A stretch of DNA of 64,000 nt from Cellvibrio sp. 79 (GTDB lineage: Bacteria > Pseudomonadota > Gammaproteobacteria > Pseudomonadales > Cellvibrionaceae), in NCBI GenBank assembly GCA_003056245.1, contig MVDH01000004.1:1-64000 (forward strand), in the 5' to 3' direction. Under the pieces are notes generated by a model. That model was not told the origin of the DNA. It was given only the letters and a program-made list of their open reading frames with translations, and did not search any database. This document shows positions 45,808 to 55,892 of the stretch, in pieces (within the stretch, counting starts at the first letter, position 1; each line of letters begins with the position of its first letter). Both the position numbers and the translations under genes were made by a program.

Positions 45808-47601
45808 TTACAATACAGAGTCCAGCGTTTCCTCGTCGTGACGGACTGGTGATGGCGTTGATAGATAGTCAACAGGGTTTTCAATTGCAACAACCTGCCC
45901 GTTTTCCATTCGAATTAAACGATCAGCGAAATTGAAATAGTGATGGTCATGGGTGATCACCAGTACTGTTTTATTTTTGGCTTTTAGTTCAGGCAATAAA
46001 TCGCGATAGAACACATCTTTGAATAGTGGATCTTGATCTGCGGCCCATTCATCGAATACCAAAAAGGGCCTGTCTTCGAGATAGGCAACCACTAACGCTA
46101 AACGTTTGCGTTGGCCTTGCGAAAGTGCGAGTGTGGTGAATGCACCATTTTTGACTTGCACTTTATGTTGCAAATGAAGTTTTGCAAGAAGCGCATTTCC
46201 TTTTGCATCAAGCTCTGCTGATGCCGTATCCAGCAATTGATCGAACAAATAAAAATCCGAAAAAATGGTTGAAAAAATCTGGCGGTATTGATCGCGGTTT
46301 GCATCATTCACCGAGGCGCCGTTCAGTAATATATTGCCTCGTTCGGGTGAATACAGCCCTACCAATAACTTGGCGAATGTCGTTTTACCGCTACCATTGC
46401 CACCGACCAGATAGGTAATTTGTCCGGGCGAAAAAGTCAGATCGATTGGGCCCAGCGTAAAAATATCATCCACGCCTTCATGGTAATAACTGTGGGCAAC
46501 ACTCTGGATATCAAGCTGGATCAATTGTGTTGGAAGTTGTGCTTGCGGGGTTGATTCAATTTCATCAAGTTGCTGGGTAACTTCATCAATTCGCTCACCG
46601 GATACCTTCGCGAGATTTGCTCTTGGCAGTGCCAGTAATAATCCTTCCAATGGAACAACCATGTAGACGAACACCAATGCAAAACCTGTCATTACCCGCG
46701 CTCTGTCGGGTATGTCGCCCACCAATGCGAACAGCACCAACCCGATAAATGCGTAGATAAGAAAATTACCCCAGGCAACAGACGCCGAGAATAATGACAT
46801 ACCAAATGTACGTTCGTGCCGGACTTTTTCGATGGATGAACCCAACACATCCCGGGCAAATTTTTTGCGTTTGGCAGCGTTTTGCCGTAATTCTTTTGCA
46901 CCATCGACCAGCGAGCGAAAATGACTGAATAATTTATCCTGCTCGCGCGACGCAGCACCTAAATGCCGAACCGCTTTCATGTGCGCAAAATGATAGCCGA
47001 GCGATCCCAAGCCAATCACAACGATGGCCGCTAAAAATATTTGCCACGATAACCACGCCATATAAACCATGCAGCCGATAACGATAACTGCATTCACCAA
47101 AATAATCGGAAGGCTGAGAAAAAATTCTGCTACGCGGGTGCTGTGTTCCGATAATGCGGAATGTACTTTCGGCCCGCCAATTTTTTCCAGTTTTCGATAA
47201 TCCACCGACATAACACGGCTTGATATAAAACCGCGCAAATTGGCGTGAACCTTTTGACTTAACCGTTCAAAAAGCATTGAGGAAATCATGCGCGTGAGCA
47301 TTGCCGCGATGGCGACCACAGCAAATTGCACGGCAAGGTTTTTGCCTGCCTCAATCGTTTCAATAGTTAAGGCCCGATTGATTTGCATAATGAGCAGAAC
47401 ACTGCACACGCCGCTCACAATACTGACGAGTGCTGCAATGATTAATAAATGGCGCGACTGGCGAATAAGATAAGTAAGCAAAATAGTTGTTCCTGATAGC
47501 GAGGGATACATCAGCTCTATCAAGTTGGACGGGTTCGATTTATCCATAATTGCGGAGCCATTTTGCTTAGATGACGATTCCGACGCGGATTTGTTTAGCA
47601 T
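45808..47601 (-). CDS. Cyclic peptide export ABC transporter, PvdE/SyrD type
   Basis: About 597 residues combining six membrane helices (from about residue 45) with one ATPase domain. Walker A is GGNGSGKTTFAKL, signature LSQGQRKRLALV, Walker B LVFDEWAADQDP and H-loop ITHDHHYF. This single-chain half-transporter is the family that exports pyoverdine precursors and lipopeptides. The start is uncertain: GTG 47628 and ATGs at 47601, 47547 and 47511 are all in frame; 47601 is chosen for a weak GGTGG. Divergent from the siderophore receptor and close to the NRPS genes, it probably exports their product. Confidence 0.85.
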   Translation of the reverse strand: MLNKSASESSSKQNGSAIMDKSNPSNLIELMYPSLSGTTILLTYLIRQSRHLLIIAALVSIVSGVCSVLLIMQINRALTIETIEAGKNLAVQFAVVAIAAMLTRMISSMLFERLSQKVHANLRGFISSRVMSVDYRKLEKIGGPKVHSALSEHSTRVAEFFLSLPIILVNAVIVIGCMVYMAWLSWQIFLAAIVVIGLGSLGYHFAHMKAVRHLGAASREQDKLFSHFRSLVDGAKELRQNAAKRKKFARDVLGSSIEKVRHERTFGMSLFSASVAWGNFLIYAFIGLVLFALVGDIPDRARVMTGFALVFVYMVVPLEGLLLALPRANLAKVSGERIDEVTQQLDEIESTPQAQLPTQLIQLDIQSVAHSYYHEGVDDIFTLGPIDLTFSPGQITYLVGGNGSGKTTFAKLLVGLYSPERGNILLNGASVNDANRDQYRQIFSTIFSDFYLFDQLLDTASAELDAKGNALLAKLHLQHKVQVKNGAFTTLALSQGQRKRLALVVAYLEDRPFLVFDEWAADQDPLFKDVFYRDLLPELKAKNKTVLVITHDHHYFNFADRLIRMENGQVVAIENPVDYLSTPSPVRHDEETLDSVL

Positions 47602-48022
47602 TGGCCACCGGTTCCAATCCCACGGCACTTACTGCCGACTAACCCTGAACAAACTATTTACTAAACAAAAAGGGATGTTTTCCGTCTTGGTAAATGCACA
47701 TGAAGGAGGATCGATCATATAGTCGATACGGTCCGAAGAGAGACCCGCGCAAAAGCGTAAGGCCTCAATCCGCTACTGTCAGGTTAACGCCCGGTTTTGA
47801 GCCTGGCATTAACCAAGCGGGGATGCGTTGATTTTTAGAGGGAGCATGACATCCAGGAATCGTTAAATCGACGGATGTATTTTTCGGCCTCTGCCTAACT
47901 GACGAAAGGAATGTCTACCTGCGTTTATTCCATTGCTTATCCAGACCGTCGCACGCTGATTGGTTATCGCTGGCTCCCTGATCTGTGCATTACTAAAACT
48001 CACTATCTCCCAGGACCATAGC
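47602..48022. promoter_or_regulatory. Divergent promoter region, exporter and siderophore receptor
   Basis: It holds a 10-bp stem with one mismatch, GGTTAACGCC (47782-47791) and GGCATTAACC (47805-47814). No convincing Fur box and no B12 riboswitch core could be found. The short plus-strand ORF at 47525-47722 lies mostly antisense to the exporter and is not supported. Confidence 0.4.
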
Positions 48023-50182
48023 ATGCAAAAAAAGTCTTTTCTCTGTTCTTCAAGCTTCACGCTTTCCCCCATTAACAGAGCCATACAACTCGCTTTACTC
48101 GGAATGGTTTTACCGGCCATTGCAATCAATGCGCAAGAGCAACCTGTCCGGGAAAAAGGTAAGTTACAAAAAGTGGTTATTTCGGATACCGAAGAAAAAG
48201 AGAGCAGTTTCACCGCAAAACAAAGTTCTACCGGCACTAAAACAGACACTCCCACCATCGAATCTCCCCAATCCATTTCTGTTGTGACCGCTGAGCGCGT
48301 GGAGGCTATCGGTGCGACCCGCTTGAAAGAAGCGTTAGCGTATACACCCGGCGTAAACACCGCGCCCTGGGGATCATCACATTACGACTGGATTTACCTG
48401 CGCGGCTTTGATGCTTACTCACCCGGTTTTCTGCGCGATGGATTGCCGCTACGCAACAGTATGGGCTGGGGCACCTGGATGACCGAGAGTTATGGTGTTG
48501 AGCGTTTTGATGTGATGCGCGGCCCTGCATCTGTACTCTACGGTCAAGCGGCTGCGGGTGGTGTGGTAAATGTTGTTAGCAAGCGCCCTTCCCCGATCGC
48601 CCAACGCGAAGTGCAAGTTCAGGTGGGTGACCATGATTGGAAGCAGGTTGCCGGTGATTTAACGGGTTCTTTGGCGGAAGACAACAGCGTTAGTTATCGC
48701 CTGGTTGGTTTGGCACGCGATGCGGAATTGCCGACAACAGAACGTCGTGACGATGAGTTATTCCTCGCACCTTCACTCGCGTGGGATATTTCAGCAAACA
48801 CAAACATTACCTTTCTGGGGGAATACCTTCGCATTCGTAACGGCACCGAAGCCGATTCATTACCGGTAAGGGGAACGCTGATTGATAACCCGAATGGCCC
48901 TATTTCACCGCGGACATTCAAGGGAGAGCCTGACCACAACCGTTATTACCAGGATCAATGGACTATCGGCTATGAGTTGGAACATGAAGCCAGCGACCGT
49001 TGGACATTCCGTCAAAATACTCGTTACGCCGAGTTTGATACCGATTACCGTACGGTTTACGGCACCGCCTTTAGAACGGTGGATGCAGCGAATCCAGCCA
49101 GCGCCGCCAACTTCCGCCTGATCAACAGAACCCCCCATCACACTGACGAAGAGGCAACGTCATTCACTATCGATAACCAATTGCAGGGTGATTTCCAATC
49201 CGGTAACTGGAGCCAAACCCTGTTAGTCGGCGTGGATTACCAACAGGCAAAATTTGATGTGTTCTCACGCTATGGTGGCGTGTTAGCCCCATTGGATCTT
49301 TACAACCCGGTTTATGGCAATCCCATCACCCTGGCCGCGCCACATATCGATGAGGAATTGGAACTGACCCAAACCGGCATCTATGCGCAGGATCAGATCA
49401 AGTTTAATGACCGTTGGGTGGTGACGTTGGGTGGGCGTTACGATGAAGTTGAAATCCGTGAAAAACAAGATGCGTTTTCCGGACGTGCCGGCCTTGTTTA
49501 CCTCGCGCCTAACGGCTTGGCGCCTTACATCAGCTATTCCGAATCTTTCCAACCGATTACCACGATAAATCCTGCGACGGGCAAGCCCTTTGATCCGGAA
49601 GAAGGCAAGCAAGAGGAAGCGGGTCTGCGTTACCAGCCCAATCAAAGCAGCAATATTTACAGCATTGCCGTCTTTGAAGCACAGCGCATGAACTACGTGA
49701 CCTATGGATACGAAACCGGCGTTCCGGTGCCCAAAGCGCGGGGAGAAGTGACGGTTCGCGGTGTAGAGCTGGAGGCAGTAGCGAAACCGACGGAGACATC
49801 AAACCTCATCGTCGCTTACACCTGGATTCCAAAAGCGGATATCACCAGCAGCGCCAACCCGGTGGAAGTTGGCAAACAACTCCAGGCGGTGTCCGAGCAT
49901 CAACTGTCGGTATGGGGTGATTATGCCTTTACCAATGGTTTCAAAACCGGTCTCGGCTTGCGTTATGTCGGTTCCAATAAAGGCACCCTGGAAGCGGCTC
50001 CACGTGAAGTTCCAGCCTACACACTGGCTGATCTAATGCTCGGCTATGAGTTCGACCATTGGGACTTCAGGGTCAATGTGCGCAATGCGGGCGATAAAGA
50101 GTTCGCGACGGTATGCGATGCACGGCAGTGTTTCTACGGCGCTCCGCGCTCGGTAATTGGCACCGTTGAATATCACTGGTAA
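48023..50182 (+). CDS. TonB-dependent siderophore receptor
   Basis: A 719-residue outer membrane receptor. Signal peptide to about residue 38 (AINAQE). The plug has TPTIESPQSISVVTAERVEA, LKEALAYTPGV, WIYLRGFDAYSPGFLRDGLPL and FDVMRGPASVLYGQAAAGGVVN, the pattern of FhuA/FoxA-type siderophore receptors; the barrel ends in VEYHW with an aromatic terminus. The ATG at 48023 follows CCAGGA at seven bases. Its position between a PvdE-type exporter and NRPS genes suggests uptake of the ferric form of the cluster product, or of a hydroxamate from other organisms. Confidence 0.88.
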   Translation: MQKKSFLCSSSFTLSPINRAIQLALLGMVLPAIAINAQEQPVREKGKLQKVVISDTEEKESSFTAKQSSTGTKTDTPTIESPQSISVVTAERVEAIGATRLKEALAYTPGVNTAPWGSSHYDWIYLRGFDAYSPGFLRDGLPLRNSMGWGTWMTESYGVERFDVMRGPASVLYGQAAAGGVVNVVSKRPSPIAQREVQVQVGDHDWKQVAGDLTGSLAEDNSVSYRLVGLARDAELPTTERRDDELFLAPSLAWDISANTNITFLGEYLRIRNGTEADSLPVRGTLIDNPNGPISPRTFKGEPDHNRYYQDQWTIGYELEHEASDRWTFRQNTRYAEFDTDYRTVYGTAFRTVDAANPASAANFRLINRTPHHTDEEATSFTIDNQLQGDFQSGNWSQTLLVGVDYQQAKFDVFSRYGGVLAPLDLYNPVYGNPITLAAPHIDEELELTQTGIYAQDQIKFNDRWVVTLGGRYDEVEIREKQDAFSGRAGLVYLAPNGLAPYISYSESFQPITTINPATGKPFDPEEGKQEEAGLRYQPNQSSNIYSIAVFEAQRMNYVTYGYETGVPVPKARGEVTVRGVELEAVAKPTETSNLIVAYTWIPKADITSSANPVEVGKQLQAVSEHQLSVWGDYAFTNGFKTGLGLRYVGSNKGTLEAAPREVPAYTLADLMLGYEFDHWDFRVNVRNAGDKEFATVCDARQCFYGAPRSVIGTVEYHW

Positions 50183-50325
50183 TTGAAAAATACCTGGTAG
50201 CCCGGTCTCGGGCTCATCAGGTCGCATCAAGCGATGGCCAGCCGCAGGCCGGTCATCTCCTTTCCCTAATGCCCCTACCCCTATGTAGCAAAGGCTAACT
50301 TTGATAATTGCACGGAGATAAAGTG

Positions 50326-52191
50326 ATGCAGAGTTCGACGATCAACCGGATTGCAGAGCGTTTTTCCCAATTGGGTGCCCAGGATCGTCGCACTGTATTT
50401 CAAAAGATCAGGCAGGAGGGAATGGCCATGAACCAGTTTCCAATCCTCCGCCGTGACAACACCATCCAGCACAAATGCCCGGCGTCCTATGCCCAGGCCC
50501 GCCAGTGGTTCCTCTGGCAGCTCGATCCGGATTCATCGGCCTACCATATCAGCGGTGCAATCTGGTTAACCGGTGAACTTAACCTGGAGGTTCTCAGGGA
50601 TAGTTTTGATGCCTTAATTCAACAACACGAATCACTGCGCACCCTGTTCAGGAGTGCAGATAACGGCAATGTTGAGCAGGTTATTCACGCTGCATCCCCG
50701 GTGAATTTCCGCCTGATCAACCTGACCGATGTAAAACCTGATGAAGACCCGGATGCGCGGATCAAAACTGAAGTCAGGCAGTTTCAGAATCAGCCATTTG
50801 ATCTTATGCATGGCCCCTTACTCCGTGTAGCGTTGATCAGGGAGGCGGCTAACAGACATCTGCTGGTAGTGGTGATGCATCACATCATTTCAGATGGTTG
50901 GTCGGTGCAAATCATGATCGAAGATTTCGCAGCGCAATATCGCGCACAGATACAGCACACTGCCGGGCACACAGAGAATGCGCCGATTCAATACGCGGAT
51001 TATGCAATCTGGCAACGGCATTGGCTGGAGGCCGGCGCGCAGGAGTCGCAACTGGAATATTGGAAATCGCATTTGGGGGATGTACGGCCGGTATTGCAAT
51101 TACCCACTGATCGCTCACCCCAACCGGGACATTATTCACATGCAGCGCACTATTCCCTGACGCTGTCATCGGCTGATATCAGCGTATTACGTGAACGCGT
51201 TAAAGCAGAGGGAACCACTTTTTTCACCATTCTTTTGGCGGCATTCCAGGGGTTGCTTTATCGCTACACCGGGCAGACCGAGATTCAAATCGGTGTTCCT
51301 AACGCGAATCGTTACAAAGCCGAAACCCGGCGAATTATCGGACTGTTCGTTAACACCCAAGTATTGGGTGCAACACTGAACGGTCGCACCCGCTTGGGCC
51401 AATTGCTACAGCAAACAATGTCGGCAATATCCGGAGCCCAAAGCCATCAGGATTTACCATTCGAACAATTGGTTGAAGCACTGCAACCGGAGCGTCATCT
51501 GGATAGCAATCCACTGTTTCAAGTGATGTTCAATCATCAACTCCAGGACCAGACCCCGCTGCAAGACCTGCCGGGCTTACAAGTCGAAGAATTCGCGCTG
51601 GAACCACAAAGTCCCCAATTTGATCTGGTGATCGACAGTACGGAAACCACTGGCGGTGAAGTGAGTTTGTTATTTACCTATGCGAAGGACCTGTTTAATC
51701 CGGACACGATCAGCCGTATGGCCGGGCATTATCTGGCGTTGTTGCGTGCATTGGCCGATTTGCCCGAGCAATGCCTGGGTGATGTGGAGTTGCTGGATGT
51801 GCGTGAGCAAGTCAATTTGCGTAATTGGGGTACAAAAGACGCACGATTTACCGATCTTAAACCCGTCCATAAATCCTTCGAACACCACGCCCGGACCAGT
51901 CCATCTGCACCGGCATTGGTCTTTGGCAACCAGCGCCTCACCTATGCCGAACTCAACAGCCGCGCGAATCGCCTTGCCCATCACTTGCGATTACTCGGCG
52001 TAACAACCGATGCGCGCGTGGGGATTGCAGTTGAGCGTTCGGTGGAAATGATTGTGGGCATGCTGGCCATCCTGAAAGCCGGCGGCGCCTACCTGCCGCT
52101 GGACCCGGAATTACCCAAAGACCGCCTCGCCTACATGATTGAAAACAGCAAGGTCACTTTGCTGTTAACCCACTACCTGGCCTGCGTTTGA
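50326..52191 (+). CDS. Truncated NRPS: condensation domain and start of an adenylation domain
   Basis: About 621 residues. An N-terminal helix region resembling the start of pyoverdine-type NRPSs (STINRIAERFSQLGAQDRR) leads into a complete condensation domain (about 50-490) with HHIISDG near residue 185. An adenylation domain then begins (LTYAEL and LKAGGAYLPLDPE) but stops at VTLLLTHYL, just after core motif A2. Motifs A3-A10 and the carrier domain are missing. The frame closes at 52189, and heterocyclization-domain coding resumes in another frame within about 20 bases. This is an internal deletion or an assembly fault rather than a natural end. Confidence 0.85.
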   Translation: MQSSTINRIAERFSQLGAQDRRTVFQKIRQEGMAMNQFPILRRDNTIQHKCPASYAQARQWFLWQLDPDSSAYHISGAIWLTGELNLEVLRDSFDALIQQHESLRTLFRSADNGNVEQVIHAASPVNFRLINLTDVKPDEDPDARIKTEVRQFQNQPFDLMHGPLLRVALIREAANRHLLVVVMHHIISDGWSVQIMIEDFAAQYRAQIQHTAGHTENAPIQYADYAIWQRHWLEAGAQESQLEYWKSHLGDVRPVLQLPTDRSPQPGHYSHAAHYSLTLSSADISVLRERVKAEGTTFFTILLAAFQGLLYRYTGQTEIQIGVPNANRYKAETRRIIGLFVNTQVLGATLNGRTRLGQLLQQTMSAISGAQSHQDLPFEQLVEALQPERHLDSNPLFQVMFNHQLQDQTPLQDLPGLQVEEFALEPQSPQFDLVIDSTETTGGEVSLLFTYAKDLFNPDTISRMAGHYLALLRALADLPEQCLGDVELLDVREQVNLRNWGTKDARFTDLKPVHKSFEHHARTSPSAPALVFGNQRLTYAELNSRANRLAHHLRLLGVTTDARVGIAVERSVEMIVGMLAILKAGGAYLPLDPELPKDRLAYMIENSKVTLLLTHYLACV

Positions 52192-52228
52192 TGTTCGCGC
52201 CAGCCTGCTGGACGATGGTCGCATCCGT

Positions 52229-55200
52229 TTGCACTTGAGTGTGGATGGCACCTTCCTCGATTTCCGTAGTTTCCTGATTTTGTTCCGCGAACTTATTTTG
52301 CTGTACAAGAGCCCGGATGAGCCGCTACCGGCACTTGAACTGAATTTCCGGGATTATGTGTTGACCCAGCGCGCGCAAGAATCCAGCCCGGCATACCAGC
52401 GCAGCCTTGCTTATTGGAGCAAGCGTATTGAGAGTATCGCGCCGGCGCCGGAATTACCGTTGGTGAAGAAGCCCTCGCAAGTTAAGAACCATCGCAGCAA
52501 GCGCTGGGAGAGCAGCCTGTCGATCAGCGACTGGAGTGCCTTTAAAGAGACCATGCAGCAACATGGTTTGACACAAGCGGCAACACTGTTGGCGGTGTAC
52601 GGCGAAGTGCTGGGCACCTGGAGTAGTAGTCCGCGTTTCTGTATCAACGTTCCGGTATTTAACCGTCAAGGTTGGCATAAGGATGTAAACCATGTGCTGG
52701 GTAATTTCTCCTCTTTTACCCTGGTGGAATTTGATTACAACCAGCCGTTAAGTTTTGTTGAGCGCGTGCGTGATGTGCAACGTCAGTTAATGGAGGGTTT
52801 GCAATATCACCACATTAGCGGTGTGCAGATCCTGCGGATGATCAACCAGGCGCGCGGCAAAATTGCTGCCGGTGCTTATCCCTGCGTATACACCAGCTTG
52901 CCATCGGGTGTGGATGAGTGGGATTCATCACTTAAATCCATGATTACTGGCGAGCTGGGTGAAATCAAATACACCATTAGCCAGACGCCGCAAGTGTGGA
53001 TTGATGTGCATGTGTGGTACGAAAGCGGTGGCCTGGAGTTCAACTGGGACGCTGTGGATGAGCTGTTCCCGACGGGCATGGTGGACTCCATGTTCGGCGC
53101 TTATTGCTCCATGATTGAAAACCTCGCAGCCCAGCCAGCGCTGTGGCAACAAACGCAAATTGATTTATTGCCAGCGCCCCAGCAACAACTTCTGGCTGAG
53201 GTTAATGCCACTGCCAAACCGGTGAATGAAGCACTGCTGCAAACCCTGTTTTATCGGGCGGCGGATCAATTCCCGCAGGAGTTGGCGCTGATCGGCAGCC
53301 AAACCGGCATCACCTATGCCCAATTGCGTGAGCAGGCCAACCGCCTGGCGCACCGCTTGCGTGCTGAGGGTGTGGTTCGCAACCAGTTAGTTGCCGTCGC
53401 CATGCCTAAATCGGCAGAGCAAATCATTGCAGTAATGGGGATTTTGATTGCTGGTGGTGCTTACTTGCCTATCGACCTGAACCAGCCGCAACCACGTATT
53501 GATTATGTGCTGGCGAATGGCCAGGTACGGATCGTATTGGTCGCTAATGACGAAGGTATGGCGCGCCAATGGCCGGAAACCGTACAGGTGTACCGCCTTG
53601 ATAATGCGCTCGCCGATAGCACAACTGACCTGGCGCCTATCCAGCAACAAAACGATCTCGCTTACGTACTTTATACCTCGGGTTCTACCGGTAAACCCAA
53701 GGGCGTGATGATCAGCCATCGCAATGTGGTGAACATGGTCGAACACACCAACGGTCATTTTGGTGTGAAAGCTGGCGACCGCGCGTTCAACATCACGGCG
53801 CTCAATCACGATTTATCGGTGTACGACATCTTCGGTTGCCTTGCAGCCGGTGCCGGTCTGGTTATTCCGGATGAAGACAAGCGTCGCGAACCAACGCATT
53901 GGTTTGAACTGATGCAAGCTCACCGCGTAACGCTGTGGAACTCGGTTCCGGCGTTGATGGATATGTTGCTTGAATCCAGTGACGAGCAAGCAACGCTAGC
54001 CGATTTGCGCGTAGTGATTCTCGGTGGCGATTGGGTTTCACCCACCTTGCCGGAGCGAATCCATCAACTGGCGCCAGCGGCGAATTTGTTGAGTATCGGC
54101 GGACCAACTGAAACCACGGTCTGGAATATCTGGTACTTCATGAATGAGGTGAAACCGGATTGGCCGAACATCCCCTATGGCAAACCCATCAGCAACAGCA
54201 AATATTTCATTCTGAACACCAGCGGCAAGCCTTGCCCGGTATGGGTGCCAGGCGAATTATGCGCGGCGGGCGAGGGTGTGGCGCAGGGTTATTTGAATGA
54301 TCCGGAAAACACGCAACGCAGTTTTGTGAATCACCCGTTCAACGGTGAACCTATCTATAAAACCGGTGATATGGGTCGCTACTTACCCGATGGCACCATC
54401 GAGTTTTTAGGCCGCAAGGACTTCCAGCTCAAGATTCGCGGCCAGCGCATCGAAGCGGGTGAAATTGAGCACGCACTGCTGGGATTCGAGGGCGTTGATA
54501 ACGCCGTTATCGTCGATGCCGGCGATGGTTTGCAAAAACACCTGGTTGCGCACATCGCGATGGAAGGCGTGCAACAAAACTTTGCCCAAGCGAATAAAAC
54601 CGCTGATTTCCTTAGCGATGATGAGCAGCAAGGCGTCATTACCAATGCGATCGAGCGTCTGGAGTTTACGTTATCCGAACGCGGCCGCCGCCATTTTGAT
54701 GCCAGCCATCAGCGTGTGGATTTTGCGGTCCAGTCAACGGATTTGAAATCGTATTTGCAGCGCCAAAGCTTCCGTCGTTTTGAGGGAGATATCACTCGCG
54801 AGACCTTGCAGCGTACCTTGTCATGCCTGTCGCTTGCGCGTCTCGAAGGTCAGGTTCTGCCTAAATATCGCTACCCGTCAGCGGGTGGTTTGTATCCGGT
54901 GCAAGCTTATGTGTTCGTTAAACCCGGTGCCATAAACGATCTGGCTGGCGGCTATTACTATTTCGATCCGGCGACCAGTGCATTGGTGCAACTAAACGAT
55001 CCGCTGGGTAGTGAGGAAGACTTATACGCAGGCTACCTAAAGCCACTCTATGCGGCAGCGGCATTTAGTCTCTACCTGGTTGCCGATCTGGATGCTATCC
55101 AGCCCATGTACGGGAAGGTTGCACAGGATTTCTGCTTTATCGAAGCGGGTTATATGGGCCAATTGTTGATGGCGGAGTCTGCCAATCATCTGGTGGGTAT

Positions 55201-55891
55201 CTGCCCGGTGGGTGGTTTGGAAGAGCAGGATGCGTTCCGCAACGCGCTGCAACTGGGTGGCTCCCATCGTATTGTCCACAGCTTCACTGGCGGCGGTATC
55301 ACCGCGGAACAGCAAGAGTACTGGCTGGAGAAACCGCGTTCACAGGCCGATGACGCTGACGCCACTCAGGACACGGTGAACAACCTGAGCCTGGATGAGC
55401 AAATCCTCGAGCATCTGCGCCTGTTTGTTCCTGAATACATGCTGCCAACCCGTATTGTTTTCCACGACAAATTGCCGCTTACCGACAATGGCAAAGTGGA
55501 TCGCAAAACCTTGCGCGAAAACTCCAATCAAGTGGCCAGCGTACGCGCTGAAGAAGCCTACGTTGCGCCAGCAACACCGATGGAACAGCGCTTCGCAGAG
55601 GTGCTGGCCGATATCCTGGGCCTGCCGCGCATCAATGTTGAAGGCAACTTCTTTGAGATGGGGGCTAACTCCATTCACATGGTGCGAATCCAGAAGCGCT
55701 TTAAGGATGAGTTGGGGCGCGAGCTGGCAGTAACGGATTTATTCCGTTACCCGACACTGCGCAGCCTGGTTGCTTTCCTGGATAAAGATCCGGATGAAAA
55801 GCGCGATCTCAGTGAAAGCAGGGAACGAGCGGCGAAACGTGCCGCCGCCCGTGGCCGTAACCGCAGCGCTGCCGAAACGGAGGAGGTGTAA
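52229..55891 (+). CDS. NRPS module Cy-A-oxidase-PCP, 5'-truncated
   Basis: A 1220-residue ORF; homologous coding (FDVRASLLDDGRIR) extends upstream to about 52169 without a start, so the N-terminus is cut. The heterocyclization domain keeps its DGTFLDFRS (DxxxxDxxS) motif. The adenylation domain (about 345-800) has YTSGSTGKPKGVM, and the pocket residues D, L, Y in HDLSVYD and N in LWNSVP match the cysteine code DLYN. An McbC/SagB-type nitroreductase domain is inserted near 820-1045 (KYRYPSAGGLYPVQAYVF). The peptidyl carrier has FFEMGANSIHMVRI. Expected chemistry: cysteine loading, thiazoline formation, oxidation to thiazole. Confidence 0.85.
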   Translation: MHLSVDGTFLDFRSFLILFRELILLYKSPDEPLPALELNFRDYVLTQRAQESSPAYQRSLAYWSKRIESIAPAPELPLVKKPSQVKNHRSKRWESSLSISDWSAFKETMQQHGLTQAATLLAVYGEVLGTWSSSPRFCINVPVFNRQGWHKDVNHVLGNFSSFTLVEFDYNQPLSFVERVRDVQRQLMEGLQYHHISGVQILRMINQARGKIAAGAYPCVYTSLPSGVDEWDSSLKSMITGELGEIKYTISQTPQVWIDVHVWYESGGLEFNWDAVDELFPTGMVDSMFGAYCSMIENLAAQPALWQQTQIDLLPAPQQQLLAEVNATAKPVNEALLQTLFYRAADQFPQELALIGSQTGITYAQLREQANRLAHRLRAEGVVRNQLVAVAMPKSAEQIIAVMGILIAGGAYLPIDLNQPQPRIDYVLANGQVRIVLVANDEGMARQWPETVQVYRLDNALADSTTDLAPIQQQNDLAYVLYTSGSTGKPKGVMISHRNVVNMVEHTNGHFGVKAGDRAFNITALNHDLSVYDIFGCLAAGAGLVIPDEDKRREPTHWFELMQAHRVTLWNSVPALMDMLLESSDEQATLADLRVVILGGDWVSPTLPERIHQLAPAANLLSIGGPTETTVWNIWYFMNEVKPDWPNIPYGKPISNSKYFILNTSGKPCPVWVPGELCAAGEGVAQGYLNDPENTQRSFVNHPFNGEPIYKTGDMGRYLPDGTIEFLGRKDFQLKIRGQRIEAGEIEHALLGFEGVDNAVIVDAGDGLQKHLVAHIAMEGVQQNFAQANKTADFLSDDEQQGVITNAIERLEFTLSERGRRHFDASHQRVDFAVQSTDLKSYLQRQSFRRFEGDITRETLQRTLSCLSLARLEGQVLPKYRYPSAGGLYPVQAYVFVKPGAINDLAGGYYYFDPATSALVQLNDPLGSEEDLYAGYLKPLYAAAAFSLYLVADLDAIQPMYGKVAQDFCFIEAGYMGQLLMAESANHLVGICPVGGLEEQDAFRNALQLGGSHRIVHSFTGGGITAEQQEYWLEKPRSQADDADATQDTVNNLSLDEQILEHLRLFVPEYMLPTRIVFHDKLPLTDNGKVDRKTLRENSNQVASVRAEEAYVAPATPMEQRFAEVLADILGLPRINVEGNFFEMGANSIHMVRIQKRFKDELGRELAVTDLFRYPTLRSLVAFLDKDPDEKRDLSESRERAAKRAAARGRNRSAAETEEV

Positions 55892-55892
55892 G

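Noticed and set aside
47640-47960. Fur box or cobalamin riboswitch upstream of the siderophore receptor
   Set aside because: No 19-base Fur-like palindrome and no B12-box core could be found; only a simple imperfect hairpin is present.
50197-50213. GC-rich hairpin AGCCCG-GTCT-CGGGCT between the receptor and NRPS genes as a terminator
   Set aside because: No T-run follows, so intrinsic termination cannot be claimed; read-through into the NRPS gene is possible.
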